Shown: positions 8,034 through 17,700 of the stretch, piece after piece
Numbering within the stretch: position 1 is the first letter of the stretch
Layout of the letters: each line of letters starts with the position of its first letter
Assembly (NCBI RefSeq): GCF_963678635.1
Contig: NC_087063.1
Location: 74,051,617 to 74,115,616 of the forward strand
DNA: 64,000 nucleotides
Direction of reading: 5' to 3'
Origin: Symsagittifera roscoffensis
Lineage: Eukaryota > Xenacoelomorpha > Acoela > Convolutidae
The notes under the pieces: generated by a model
Databases searched by the model: none
Told to the model about the DNA's origin: nothing
The model's input: the letters and a program-made list of their open reading frames with translations, nothing else
Made by a program: the position numbers and the translations under genes

Positions 8034-10639
8034 AAATTTTAATTTTTCTCCAACTCCTTTTTCTAACAACCTCAAATGAAAACATAAACCCTTCCCCCCG
8101 CACAGGACCCCAAGATTTATTAGTAACACATTACGATTGTGACGAAAACGAACAAAAAACATTACACAAATATGCAATAAATCAAGTATCACAATGCGAA
8201 ACAGAACCACAAGCCATAGAAACTACAAATGTAATCGCAACACTTTATTCAAAAGCCCGAGCAACAACAGTTATAGGATATAAATTCACAGCAACATTTT
8301 CTGAAAAGAAATCACATTGTTCACAAGTCTCAAACGGAAATAAAAACCGACTTGACCATGAATCATTCTACCAGAGTAATATCGAACGACTTTTACATCT
8401 AAATCCCGAAGATTGTAAAAACGAGTTACTCCGACTAAATATCACAAAAAATAAAAACACAGATAGAAAGTTAATATATTTCCAAGTTTTTGCAGATTCT
8501 GTACATCAAGCAGAACTTGAGAGATATCAAGGACATATAAAATTAAATGAAAAATACCCATACAACGGCGCACACGGAAGATTAATTTATGACATGCACG
8601 ATAAACACTGGATACCACACATTGGTATAAATAACCCATCAAACTGCAAAGCAGACACAAAAAATAAAGGATGTCAAGAAATCATGTTTTTTGATTGGAA
8701 AATACAACTCGAAAAAATACAACTCACACGCGATTTATCAGACAACACAATGATCTATCAAGGAATTCGATTATCTTGTAAAAACGATCAAGGCTATTGT
8801 GACCCTACAACACGAACACAAGCAACAATTGTTTGGTTCCCCGAAGACACATGTACAACATTTCAAGTAGCAAAAATACACGCTCGTATGATAAAATTTC
8901 ACGAAAAATATTTTATACAATCAATTCCATATGAACAAGTCCATCCATCACGAAAACTAAGTTCTAATTTTAGAAACATAGACAATATAGAAAATAAATT
9001 GACACGTTTTCAAATATATCAAGAAACAGAACTTGCATGTAAATACAGAAATCCACTTCACAAAACACCATACTCCGAGATATTAGTTGAATACGAAAAA
9101 GGATTCGACATGACCACTGGAAAAGTAAAAATCGACCCATATGCAACAGGTCATCCTCTAAACGAAGGAACATCATACATACCAGTTCATTTTCAAAAAA
9201 ATACAGGTCAACCTGGTGGACATTTAAAGCCCCAAGATGATCGAAGCACACGTTTACAAGAACTATCACTAATGAATAGTACATATTTCGGTAATATCCA
9301 CTATGATATTTACTTAGATATGAAACTAGACTACACAATTAGCCGAATTTTTCAAGAAATGTCACTCTCCGAATTAGAAACACTACACCAACTATGCGAA
9401 TTAGAAAGAACACAAATATTACAATCACTTGCACTAGCATTATTAAAAATACCCTACGCAGGATATTTACTATCAGGAAATAGATCAAATTTTTTAGACT
9501 ACGAAGGAAACATTTTATGGTTTTATACTTGTACCAAAAAAGTATCACCACTATACGTTTTTGAAGACAAACGATGCTATAAAAGAATCCCTATCTTTTA
9601 TAAGAATAAAGTACATTTCGTTGACACACTTTCAAGAAGAACCTATTTCTGGGATACCGCAGTCCCATGTGGATCAGAAAATAGCCACAATGTAGTACAA
9701 CTAAACCCTGATGAAGATAAATATTACCTTCTTACCCCATATCCCACATTAATGCAATCACTCAAAAAATTTTCACCCGAAAGCATTAGAGCTATTGTTC
9801 GAAACCCAAATATTGACTTACAATCAATTGGCATATATTCAAAATCCGATATACAACATCACATTAGAACACAACAATTCCAAGAATTATTAACACAAAT
9901 GGACACAATACAAAGACAATCAATTGACCAAAACTTACGCAAACTTGCCGAAACCGCAGGATTTGCAGACATCTATACGCAAGACTATAGCGGATATTTT
10001 AAAGACATTAAAGATTATATACATCTAAACGGTGAAAAATACCGTCCCCAAGATATATCACCTATCAATATTTTTAGCTTTGTTACACTAAAAAATGAAA
10101 TTCTCGATTTTCTAGGATGGCCCTACTACATCTTAGAAAAATTGACTATTTTATACGCAATGTTTAACTTTATTGGATTTCTTTTTTCACTCTTAAAAGG
10201 AATCTATAACACATGTGCTATACACACACAAGTCAATAGACAAGCAAGTGTAGCACGCATATTATTTGCAGGATTTTTTGGAATTTTTTCTACATCAATA
10301 AACAAAATTCTTTTAGATGCACAAATAAAAGAATACAACACAAAAATAGCAACAAGACAGAACACATACGACGAAGAACATAACAATGTAGACACAACGC
10401 CAACAGCACCACAGTTACCACCCCTACCACATAACCATCCATTATCCCTAGTCCCACGTAATTTTCGAAACTTAGCAATAACACATAATCCAAATTTTAG
10501 ACAAACCATATCACAAAGTCCCATCCAACATATAATGACACACCACTCACAAGATGAAAATACCTATGAACAAATTATAGAACAACCCCATACCACCGCT
10601 TTTCAGTCTCAAAATAATAATTTTTTTAGCCCACGATGA
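8021..10639 (+). CDS. Envelope-like glycoprotein, left copy (intact, 872 aa)
   Basis: Starts with a clear signal peptide (Met plus a Leu/Ile/Phe-rich core to about residue 18). A long Cys-containing ectodomain with several N-glycosylation sequons follows. Two hydrophobic segments lie at about residues 700-730 and 745-770, then a polar Pro/His/Gln/Asn-rich tail of about 100 residues. The early YDC...C layout recalls glycoproteins that some animal LTR elements took from negative-strand RNA viruses such as chuviruses. That is a family-level impression, not a search result. Its position after pol is where env sits in retroviruses and errantiviruses. The start overlaps ORF-X by 13 nt, and the stop overlaps ORF-Y as ATGA. 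No frame damage is seen in this copy. It probably mediates membrane fusion or particle spread of the element. Confidence 0.7.
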   Translation: MYILKILIFLQLLFLTTSNENINPSPRTGPQDLLVTHYDCDENEQKTLHKYAINQVSQCETEPQAIETTNVIATLYSKARATTVIGYKFTATFSEKKSHCSQVSNGNKNRLDHESFYQSNIERLLHLNPEDCKNELLRLNITKNKNTDRKLIYFQVFADSVHQAELERYQGHIKLNEKYPYNGAHGRLIYDMHDKHWIPHIGINNPSNCKADTKNKGCQEIMFFDWKIQLEKIQLTRDLSDNTMIYQGIRLSCKNDQGYCDPTTRTQATIVWFPEDTCTTFQVAKIHARMIKFHEKYFIQSIPYEQVHPSRKLSSNFRNIDNIENKLTRFQIYQETELACKYRNPLHKTPYSEILVEYEKGFDMTTGKVKIDPYATGHPLNEGTSYIPVHFQKNTGQPGGHLKPQDDRSTRLQELSLMNSTYFGNIHYDIYLDMKLDYTISRIFQEMSLSELETLHQLCELERTQILQSLALALLKIPYAGYLLSGNRSNFLDYEGNILWFYTCTKKVSPLYVFEDKRCYKRIPIFYKNKVHFVDTLSRRTYFWDTAVPCGSENSHNVVQLNPDEDKYYLLTPYPTLMQSLKKFSPESIRAIVRNPNIDLQSIGIYSKSDIQHHIRTQQFQELLTQMDTIQRQSIDQNLRKLAETAGFADIYTQDYSGYFKDIKDYIHLNGEKYRPQDISPINIFSFVTLKNEILDFLGWPYYILEKLTILYAMFNFIGFLFSLLKGIYNTCAIHTQVNRQASVARILFAGFFGIFSTSINKILLDAQIKEYNTKIATRQNTYDEEHNNVDTTPTAPQLPPLPHNHPLSLVPRNFRNLAITHNPNFRQTISQSPIQHIMTHHSQDENTYEQIIEQPHTTAFQSQNNNFFSPR

Positions 10640-12444
10640 GCCGACAACTTGGATCCCTGCACCGTTCAAATTCCCATCCAACCAACCTCACTACTCCAAT
10701 TACAATAATACCACTTTTTGCTTTCCCACCACCCGATTTCCCAATCAGTAATGTAACATCAGGCATGAATTCCGATACTAATTCACACATCTCAGTTTTA
10801 TACTCCACCTCACAACTCAATAACCCGAATATTGAAACCACCGATGAATTTGCCGACTCTGAACCATCTCCATCCAATAATTTTCACACCAACTCCTCAA
10901 TTTTTTCCCAACCCCCTTTTCAACCAATGCTACCAAATAACCCTGTCCCCACCAATTCTACACCCTCTTATGCTTCCCAAGTCACTCCAACCTATTCTTC
11001 ATATCATTCAGACCGATCATCCAATTCTCCAGATACCCCCCAAATCTCCCCAGAACTAGATAATTTTATTACATTACAACAACAACCCTACCACCTTGAC
11101 ACCCCCACCATAAACCAAATGTCATCCACAATAGATTCATCCAACCCTCCTACCCCTACACCCTCTTCAATTTATACCGAATCATTAGCACCATCATCCA
11201 CATCTACTGAATCTTCACTCAGCACTAATAGAGCTTACCGCACTTTTAAAAGAAAGTTCCCCAACCATCCTTTCCCAGCAAAACCAGGAACAGCCCGTGA
11301 ATATATAAATCACCCAAATCACACTAATACAAAAGAATTTTTAGCTATCACCTTACCCTCATTTCCACAATACACCTTAAACACCCCTCACGACACTAAC
11401 GAAACACGTAACTTTGTAGACGAACACGTTTTAATGCCTACCCTCCCTTGGACCTCATATTATCATTTTACTAATCCCCTTTGCTTACCTTTATCTAACA
11501 CTCACATCGATATAGAACGAAATAAGGACATGCTATATCGACTCACTACACCACTAACACCTAGACAATTTACTTACATCGGATATAAAAAATCACTAAA
11601 AACATACACTGCACCCCGAGCTAACGAATATACGCTAGAATATTACGATCATAACATCATCAGAACTAACCAAGATCAATTCTTAGACGATGACCGCTTC
11701 GCTAACCCACAAATCACAGAAAATTTTTTCATTAAAACACCATATGTATTTACACTCAATATCTTTGACCGCAAATTTGACCACATCATCTCAGAAGCAC
11801 TAATAGACACGCAAGCCTACGAAAGTTTTAAAGAACGTTTTCAAATATTTTCACTAACCTTTCATTTCCTTGCACCACATGAAAGAGATCTGCACTGCTC
11901 ACACGATATTATGTTGCGCACTAAACAAACTCACACATATACATATTATCGTTTTATCCAAAATCACTTCGACCTACACACTCCCTCCAGACAACCACAC
12001 CACCGTTTTCAATTCATCAATTCCAAATACACCTCACCATTTTTTCTTAACTTCACATATTGCATTAAAGATACTAACCTTCATGGTATTCTTCGAAATT
12101 ATGATCCCATAACCCAAATGTATATTTTTTGTCCCATCACCAAGACCTTCAACGCAGAAGAATCCCGACCCTTCCTTCTCCCACACGAATTTGTTCAACC
12201 TATAGAAATCCCCATTTTAGAATTCATCCACAACACTAAATTCAATCACAAATTATATAATCTAATCCAAAACACACCTTATGAGTTTGCAGTTGGCACT
12301 GAAGAACTAACCACCATTAAAGCACTTCAATTGCTTTGGCCACTGCTTCAAACTAAAAATATCATCCGCATCTTAGCTAAATTACTAACAACTTCAGATC
12401 TCATCCACGACATCTTCCCCCACGGTTTCTTCCCCGACGACTAA
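10636..12444 (+). CDS. ORF-Y, unrecognised 602-aa protein, left copy (intact)
   Basis: The ATG at 10636 overlaps the Env-like stop codon (ATGA), which suggests coupled termination-reinitiation. Residues 1-200 are S/T/P/N-rich and probably disordered. From about residue 200 (FKRKFPNHPF) to the end it looks globular, with many aromatic and His residues. It has no signal peptide or membrane span. Most differences from the second copy are silent. A donor-like CAG|GTAAAT follows three bases after the stop. I recognise no family. It is an accessory protein of the retroelement, possibly structural or regulatory. Confidence 0.65.
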   Translation: MSRQLGSLHRSNSHPTNLTTPITIIPLFAFPPPDFPISNVTSGMNSDTNSHISVLYSTSQLNNPNIETTDEFADSEPSPSNNFHTNSSIFSQPPFQPMLPNNPVPTNSTPSYASQVTPTYSSYHSDRSSNSPDTPQISPELDNFITLQQQPYHLDTPTINQMSSTIDSSNPPTPTPSSIYTESLAPSSTSTESSLSTNRAYRTFKRKFPNHPFPAKPGTAREYINHPNHTNTKEFLAITLPSFPQYTLNTPHDTNETRNFVDEHVLMPTLPWTSYYHFTNPLCLPLSNTHIDIERNKDMLYRLTTPLTPRQFTYIGYKKSLKTYTAPRANEYTLEYYDHNIIRTNQDQFLDDDRFANPQITENFFIKTPYVFTLNIFDRKFDHIISEALIDTQAYESFKERFQIFSLTFHFLAPHERDLHCSHDIMLRTKQTHTYTYYRFIQNHFDLHTPSRQPHHRFQFINSKYTSPFFLNFTYCIKDTNLHGILRNYDPITQMYIFCPITKTFNAEESRPFLLPHEFVQPIEIPILEFIHNTKFNHKLYNLIQNTPYEFAVGTEELTTIKALQLLWPLLQTKNIIRILAKLLTTSDLIHDIFPHGFFPDD

Positions 12445-13506
12445 CAGGTAAATATGAATTATACATATTATCAACTAATTAAATTAAAATTAGAAACTAA
12501 CCATTCTTTATTCATGTCTTCTTTAGAATTTTAGCCTTCATCCAACGATCATCTGAAAAATTCACAAAAGAAAATAAAAATTGAAAACTTCTTCATACTG
12601 TTAAAAACTCTATTAATTTTTTGCACCAAACAATTAAATAAAAATAATACCAATGCAGTAATTTAATTTATAAATTTTTTCCCAAATGCAATAAATCTAA
12701 TAATGATGAAAATTTGTAACTTAATTTTCCCCAACAACTAGCAGTAAATTTGAATTTCTATGTAATAAATTGATAAAACGAAAATGCAGTACTAACCTTT
12801 TGATATTTCCATTCATTCGCACAAAAATTCTATCCACACTCGCACAGCTCGCCCACGAAGAATTGTTTAAAATAATGAATTTCAGTTTCAAGCTTTCACA
12901 CACAACAGCTCTAACACAAGATAACACGTTTCAAACTTTCCCTTAACCCGGTTGGAAAGGAATTATATACTAAACAACACTAACCAACGTAGCTTACTAA
13001 ACACCACAAATCATAGAATAACAGCATGACTAAGAAAAGGAAACCAACGGTACCCAAACCGGATTAACCCAGTTTAAAACTGGATAATTTATTCTTTTGA
13101 AGACTATTATAAAGTCTAAGAAAGAAATAATAAAACACAAAAAAGTCGAAAGACAAACCCATACCAAAAACAATTTGATTTTTGAAAAAAGGACACAACC
13201 AACAAAACATAAGAAAAACCACAACAAACCCAACATAAAACGTTGTCACATAACAGGACCCCTCACAAAAACCGCATGCAATCATACTCCCACTCCTGGC
13301 CTAACCCACCAGAAGAGGACGTCCTGAGCATGCTCTATAGCCGGCCTAACCCACCGCGCTACATCCACGCTTTGTGACACACACTCCTATTTTTAATAAG
13401 AGCTACTCAAGGGTGAGTAACTCTTCAAAATAACCGAACTAAAACAAAAAGCTTTTGTGAAAACAACTAACCGAAATCATAATTAAACACCAAACTAATA
13501 AAAATT
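12445..13506 (+). other. 3' untranslated region of the element, left copy
   Basis: About 1 kb of AT-rich sequence shared with 42879-43939. It holds donor-like CAG|GTAAAT just after ORF-Y and an acceptor-like ...CACTCGCACAG near 12847, so a 3' intron of about 400 nt is possible. Short ORFs on both strands (12721-12927 minus, 13097-13327 plus) are similar in both copies, but the copies are too alike for that to prove coding. Confidence 0.5.
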
Positions 13507-13983
13507 TTATAAAATGTAAATTATACCTTGCAGTATATAGATCAGCATACAACACCAAAGACGAACATCCAAAGACAAAATGAACCCACTACACTCGAAA
13601 AAGAATGGCCAACCACAATCAATATGCCGCCCACAATCACAACTCAAAGGATTTAGAGTACGACTTGACTTCGCAGAAAAGGACTTCATTGAACTAGACC
13701 AATGACCACCTCGATGTTCAAGTATACGTACAGATCCGAATAACCAGGCATCCCCTCCACACACAATCTCCGCGCCATTCCCAGACAAGGTCAAACACAA
13801 AAGAAGTTCTCTACATGAAACGGAAAAACCTGTCATAGCCAACCATTCTGAAATCAGATTTGAGTTTGTTGCGAAAACCCAGTCGTTGTCTTGAGAAGAC
13901 ACAACGATTGAATCTGGGACTTCTCTAATAAGAAAACCCAGAAGAAATAAGATGTTCGCCAAATACCAACGTCCATCATCCAT
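13507..13983 (-). CDS. Antisense ORF, 158 aa, left copy
   Basis: Runs against the element, between ORF-Y and the 3' LTR. The N-terminus is hydrophobic (YLANILFLLGFL), like a signal peptide or anchor, followed by a Cys-containing body with an LSCDCGRHIDC cluster. The second copy has the same 158 codons even though each copy carries one single-base indel relative to the other within about 13 bases (around 13799-13813). The indels cancel, so the frame survives. This favours a real protein expressed from the 3' LTR region in antisense, as HTLV-type viruses do with HBZ. No sequence relation to HBZ is implied. Confidence 0.5.
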   Translation of the reverse strand: MDDGRWYLANILFLLGFLIREVPDSIVVSSQDNDWVFATNSNLISEWLAMTGFSVSCRELLLCLTLSGNGAEIVCGGDAWLFGSVRILEHRGGHWSSSMKSFSAKSSRTLNPLSCDCGRHIDCGWPFFFECSGFILSLDVRLWCCMLIYILQGIIYIL

Positions 13984-14035
13984 CCTTTGAATTGCAGAAA
14001 GACTATTCTTAAAAACTCTGTAAAACCCGGATGGG

Positions 14036-14445
14036 TGGAACCTGATCTAAACTACATTTTATGGTTGTATAAATTAGATATTTTACCACTGTAAAGTATT
14101 TAATATTAACCAATCATGATCCATCTAACTAACAACCCACTTATTTGTAAGTGCTGAAATTACTTGTAATTTCAGCACCAGAGAGATTTGAATTTAACTT
14201 AAAAATTAGTTGACTCTCCAAGAAGACTTCAGCAGCCGCAATAAACCAGTATACCCTAGATCTATTGAGCCTAGCAGAGACTAGTTAAACAACCTGAGAC
14301 TAGATAGTATAAGAGTAAGATTAGGATTGGTATTAGACTAAGAAGTTGCACGAATCTATCCGGCCGAAAATAAGATAGCGTGACGAGCAGACGGTGTACC
14401 CTATCCGAAATTACTCTATGAGTTATACACTTCGGTCCTAACTCA
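14036..14445 (+). repeat. 3' LTR of the left copy (410 bp)
   Basis: TGGAACC...AACTCA, canonical TG...CA ends, same length as both LTRs of the second copy and differing by a handful of substitutions. It contains a perfect 13-bp palindromic arm pair with a 2-nt spacer (14151-14178) and an AATAAA polyadenylation-like signal. Confidence 0.9.
14151..14178. promoter_or_regulatory. LTR palindrome, left copy
   Basis: Perfect inverted repeat, arms GTGCTGAAATTAC and its complement around TT. Present unchanged in all three LTRs. It could be a hairpin in the RNA or a dimeric protein-binding site. Confidence 0.6.
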
Positions 14446-14562
14446 AATCTCACCTTAGTATATCTTTTTATTTATGTCTCTTTGTATGGCTTCTACTGTC
14501 CACATGTTTCGGAATGTATGTCTTCTATGTTTCACTAATCTCTCTGTATGTGTGGCCATTAG

Positions 14563-14706
14563 GGTAGCGTGGATGTGGACATAGTGGTTGACAGTTGTCT
14601 CTACTTATGGAGCAAGTGCAGACCTCTCTTTGCCAAGATACAGACTGGATCGACCGATGTGTCCACTTACATCAAGGCACTGCACAAAACTGAACAACCT
14701 CAGAAG
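14563..14706 (+). CDS. CFAP54: CFAP54-like exon 1 of window
   Basis: 48 codons, phase 0 at both ends. Acceptor is CCATTAG at 14562; donor follows CAGAAG. Encodes DIVVDSCLYLWSKCRPLFAK and ends in charged residues. It starts 117 bases after the left retroelement LTR. Confidence 0.75.
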
Positions 14707-17700
14707 GTTCATTTGTCCAATTCTCGTTTTACTATTTACACAATGGCATTCAGAGGGTTTTGTCAAATTTTCAATTTGCAAACTTAGTTCTAAAGTTTGA
14801 CTCGGAGTTGTGGCAGGGAAAGCAAATTATACCTATTTTTCAACCCTATTAACGCTATTGGTAACTCCATCGCAGTGATGTCCAATATGTTATCCTTGCA
14901 ATAAGAGAGGTTATTGTAATCGAGTGCTACACTTTTTCTCTTTAAATAACTTTGTTCTCAAGATCTCCAAATATAGATGTTTTTTTCCAGTAACATTTCA
15001 AAAAATTTAACAAAAGTTTTTTTCTTATTCAATTTTGAAGAGCGTTTATGTTTTCTATTTGTGTTTATACAAATTTTAAAGTGATTTTGTAAATAAATTG
15101 CATTCATTTTTGATTTTTTTGGATGCATGGTTTTTTAATTTTTATGGTAATAAAAGAATGTGCACTTAATTTCAAGCTTTTTAGCGTCATAATTAGGTTT
15201 GAGCAATTTATTTTAAATTCATTCAAGGTGATAGAATAGCGTATTGTTTCATTATGTCTTTTTTTTTGTAATTTGGATTTGACTGTTTTGTCTATTAAGA
15301 TATATGGCGTGCGATGCACAAGATTCAAGAGCGTTGTTTTCTCCTTGAAGTTTTTTGTAAAGTTATATATATATATTTTTTCGTTTTTCCATTCAGGCGT
15401 CTTTTTGTATCTGTTTTTGTTAGAATCTGCTCTCTTACCGTTGCGTATTATTTTCATATTTGATGAGATTGATGCAACTGGTTTAACTAAGTTCTATAGG
15501 TAATAAGCATAATTGTAGGGTTTTTGCAAAATCTTTAATTGGCAAAATTGTTTAAAAATTGTGTATTCAAGTTTTTTGAAATTTATTTTTTCAGTCTTAT
15601 TTTGATCTTAGTTTAGAACAAACCTTTGATAGTGTCTTTTGATAACTCCATTTGTTCCTAATATTAATGCTATTTAATTGGTTTCAATTTTCAAGAAAAT
15701 TTTCTTTGATAAATTTCGGAATTTTTGGATTGTAATTTTTGACCGAATTGTGATCTATTAGGAAAAGGTAATGAACGTAGTTTGCGGAGCATGAATTGGT
15801 CTTTTGTTTTAGCTTACTGATTTTTGTAAGATTTGCAAAAAATACTTTTCTGGGTTTTTTAGCCGACGATTTGTTCAGCAAAATTCATTTGATTATTTCA
15901 CTTTTGTTTGAAACAGATTTTTTTTCGAACTTTGGCATTTAATTTTGTATTGCAAGTAGTGCAGAGCTCCACTTCTCCTCGGTGTTAAAATTGTGTATAA
16001 GACAAAAAAAACCACTACAGTTCAAAATTTTTGAAAATTTAAAAATCTAGCAAACTATCTAAATATTTCATTTTTTGTCCAAGTTATTTATCAAATTTTA
16101 CTTCGAAATTGCGTTTTTCTTCAGCTTTTTTTCAAAAATCCGCATGAATATTAAAAAATCAAACACCGGCGCTTGCAAATGGGAAAATCGTCCAGACATT
16201 AATTCAAGTCCCATTGTCTCGTACAATGCAAATTGTTTTTCATTTAAATTGGTGATTTTAAAATGAAGTTTTTCTATTAAATTATGTATGACTTTTTGAT
16301 TTATTAAATTGAAACTGCGGGAAGCTAAATGTCCCCCATTCGACCCTAAACAGGCACAGAAAAAGCAAAAAAGATGCCCGCGTGATACGCAAATAGCACC
16401 TAATGTTTTGACTTCACTTCTATCCATCTGAAAAACCCAAAATTCAAATCACGGTTGTTCCTCTTTTTTTTCGAATCCAAATCACAACTGAAAATTTTTA
16501 TTTAGTATTATACCATTTTGGATATCATTCGAGATTTCATTGAGGTAACTAAAATCGGGTGGACAATCTTTCTTAAACCATGGATAAAACTTCGCTGAAA
16601 TGTTACAAATGTTTATGTCTATAGATGCTGCAACTGTTGTGTGAAGTGCAGGCAGTGATGTGTTGGGTGGGTATGAGTCAGGTGGACCCCCTCACTATGG
16701 GCGACATCTCCCTCAGACTGGCCTACGCACTGGAACTGGCCGCCAGCAGATCGAACTGTGAGTAGAAAAGGGTCCTCTTCTTAAAAAGATAAAGGAGTTT
16801 GGAGGAGAGTAGAAGTGAGGATAGGAGGCAGTGGTACAAGTAAAGCAGATGCGATCATAAAATTATGTTTTTCTCATAAGTCAGACTCTGTAGTCGAACG
16901 ATGTTATGGAATGTGCTTGAAACTTAACATTCAATGAATGTTGTCCTGGTTCAATTCAGTTTTGCAACTTGGCATAAATTAATGACTTGTGGTGACTAGG
17001 GTTTAATCTTGTTAAAATAAAGATGAAATGAACGTTTTTGAGATTATTTGCTGTTTCGCAATGTAGCTCTTCTGAAGCCGTGGCACATGCGTGGGTGGAA
17101 CACAGTTTCTATCCTGGAGAGTGCAGTGGAAAGTGTGGGGAGGGGGTTGGGGGACATCTCCACTCACAAGGACGCCACCCTTTCCCCCACCCACTCCAGA
17201 GCACTGGCAGACACCACCTGGATGAAGATCAAAGCAGACAGTGGGGAAGATAGTGAAATAGAAAAAAGCGAAGAGAAGGTGAATTTTGTACAGTCTCATT
17301 AAGTCTAGAATTGTAACCCGCTTCAAAGAAAATTTAAGTTTGTGAAGTTTCCGATCTAAAATCTGATTTCTGTAAATTCTGTTTTATATGATAGTCAGTA
17401 GCAACCAATGCAAGCTCCAGTTATTACACCGAAGACTTTAGTCAAGGTGTTATGGTATCGTGTAACGGGTTTTTTTTTTATGTTGTCTGTTGTCAAGTGT
17501 CGACAAATAACGTCCACAGTTATCAATTATCATGTGGGCTGGACTATATCGCGCTATGTCACGTGATTGCGTATGTTTGTTTCTTTATTTGTTCATCTTT
17601 ATTTATTTAATTATCTGTTCTTCTATTTATTTAATTATGTTTAGTTTGCTTATATTTATTTATAATTTATGTATGTACATATAGCAAAATTTTGGTGTAT

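Larger units (their letters stand above)
5839..14445 (+). mobile_element. Giant LTR retroelement, left copy, 5' part missing or interrupted
   Basis: From 5839 the sequence aligns collinearly with 36284-44886 in the second copy, at roughly 90-95% identity by eye, through the 3' LTR at 14036-14445. Homology starts abruptly inside the last codons of pol. LTR, gag and nearly all of pol are absent from the window. The simplest explanation is that another element (1-5838) is inserted at this point and the rest lies upstream. A plain deletion or chimeric junction is also possible. The copy keeps intact Env-like and ORF-Y genes. Confidence 0.85.

Noticed and set aside
13030-13327. Short ORFs on both strands shared by the two element copies
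   Set aside because: The copies are so similar that shared short ORFs are expected; no compensating changes or domain.
5839-14445. Assembly duplication of the right-hand element
   Set aside because: The copies differ by many scattered, mostly silent changes and by different nonsense codons, and host exons separate them.
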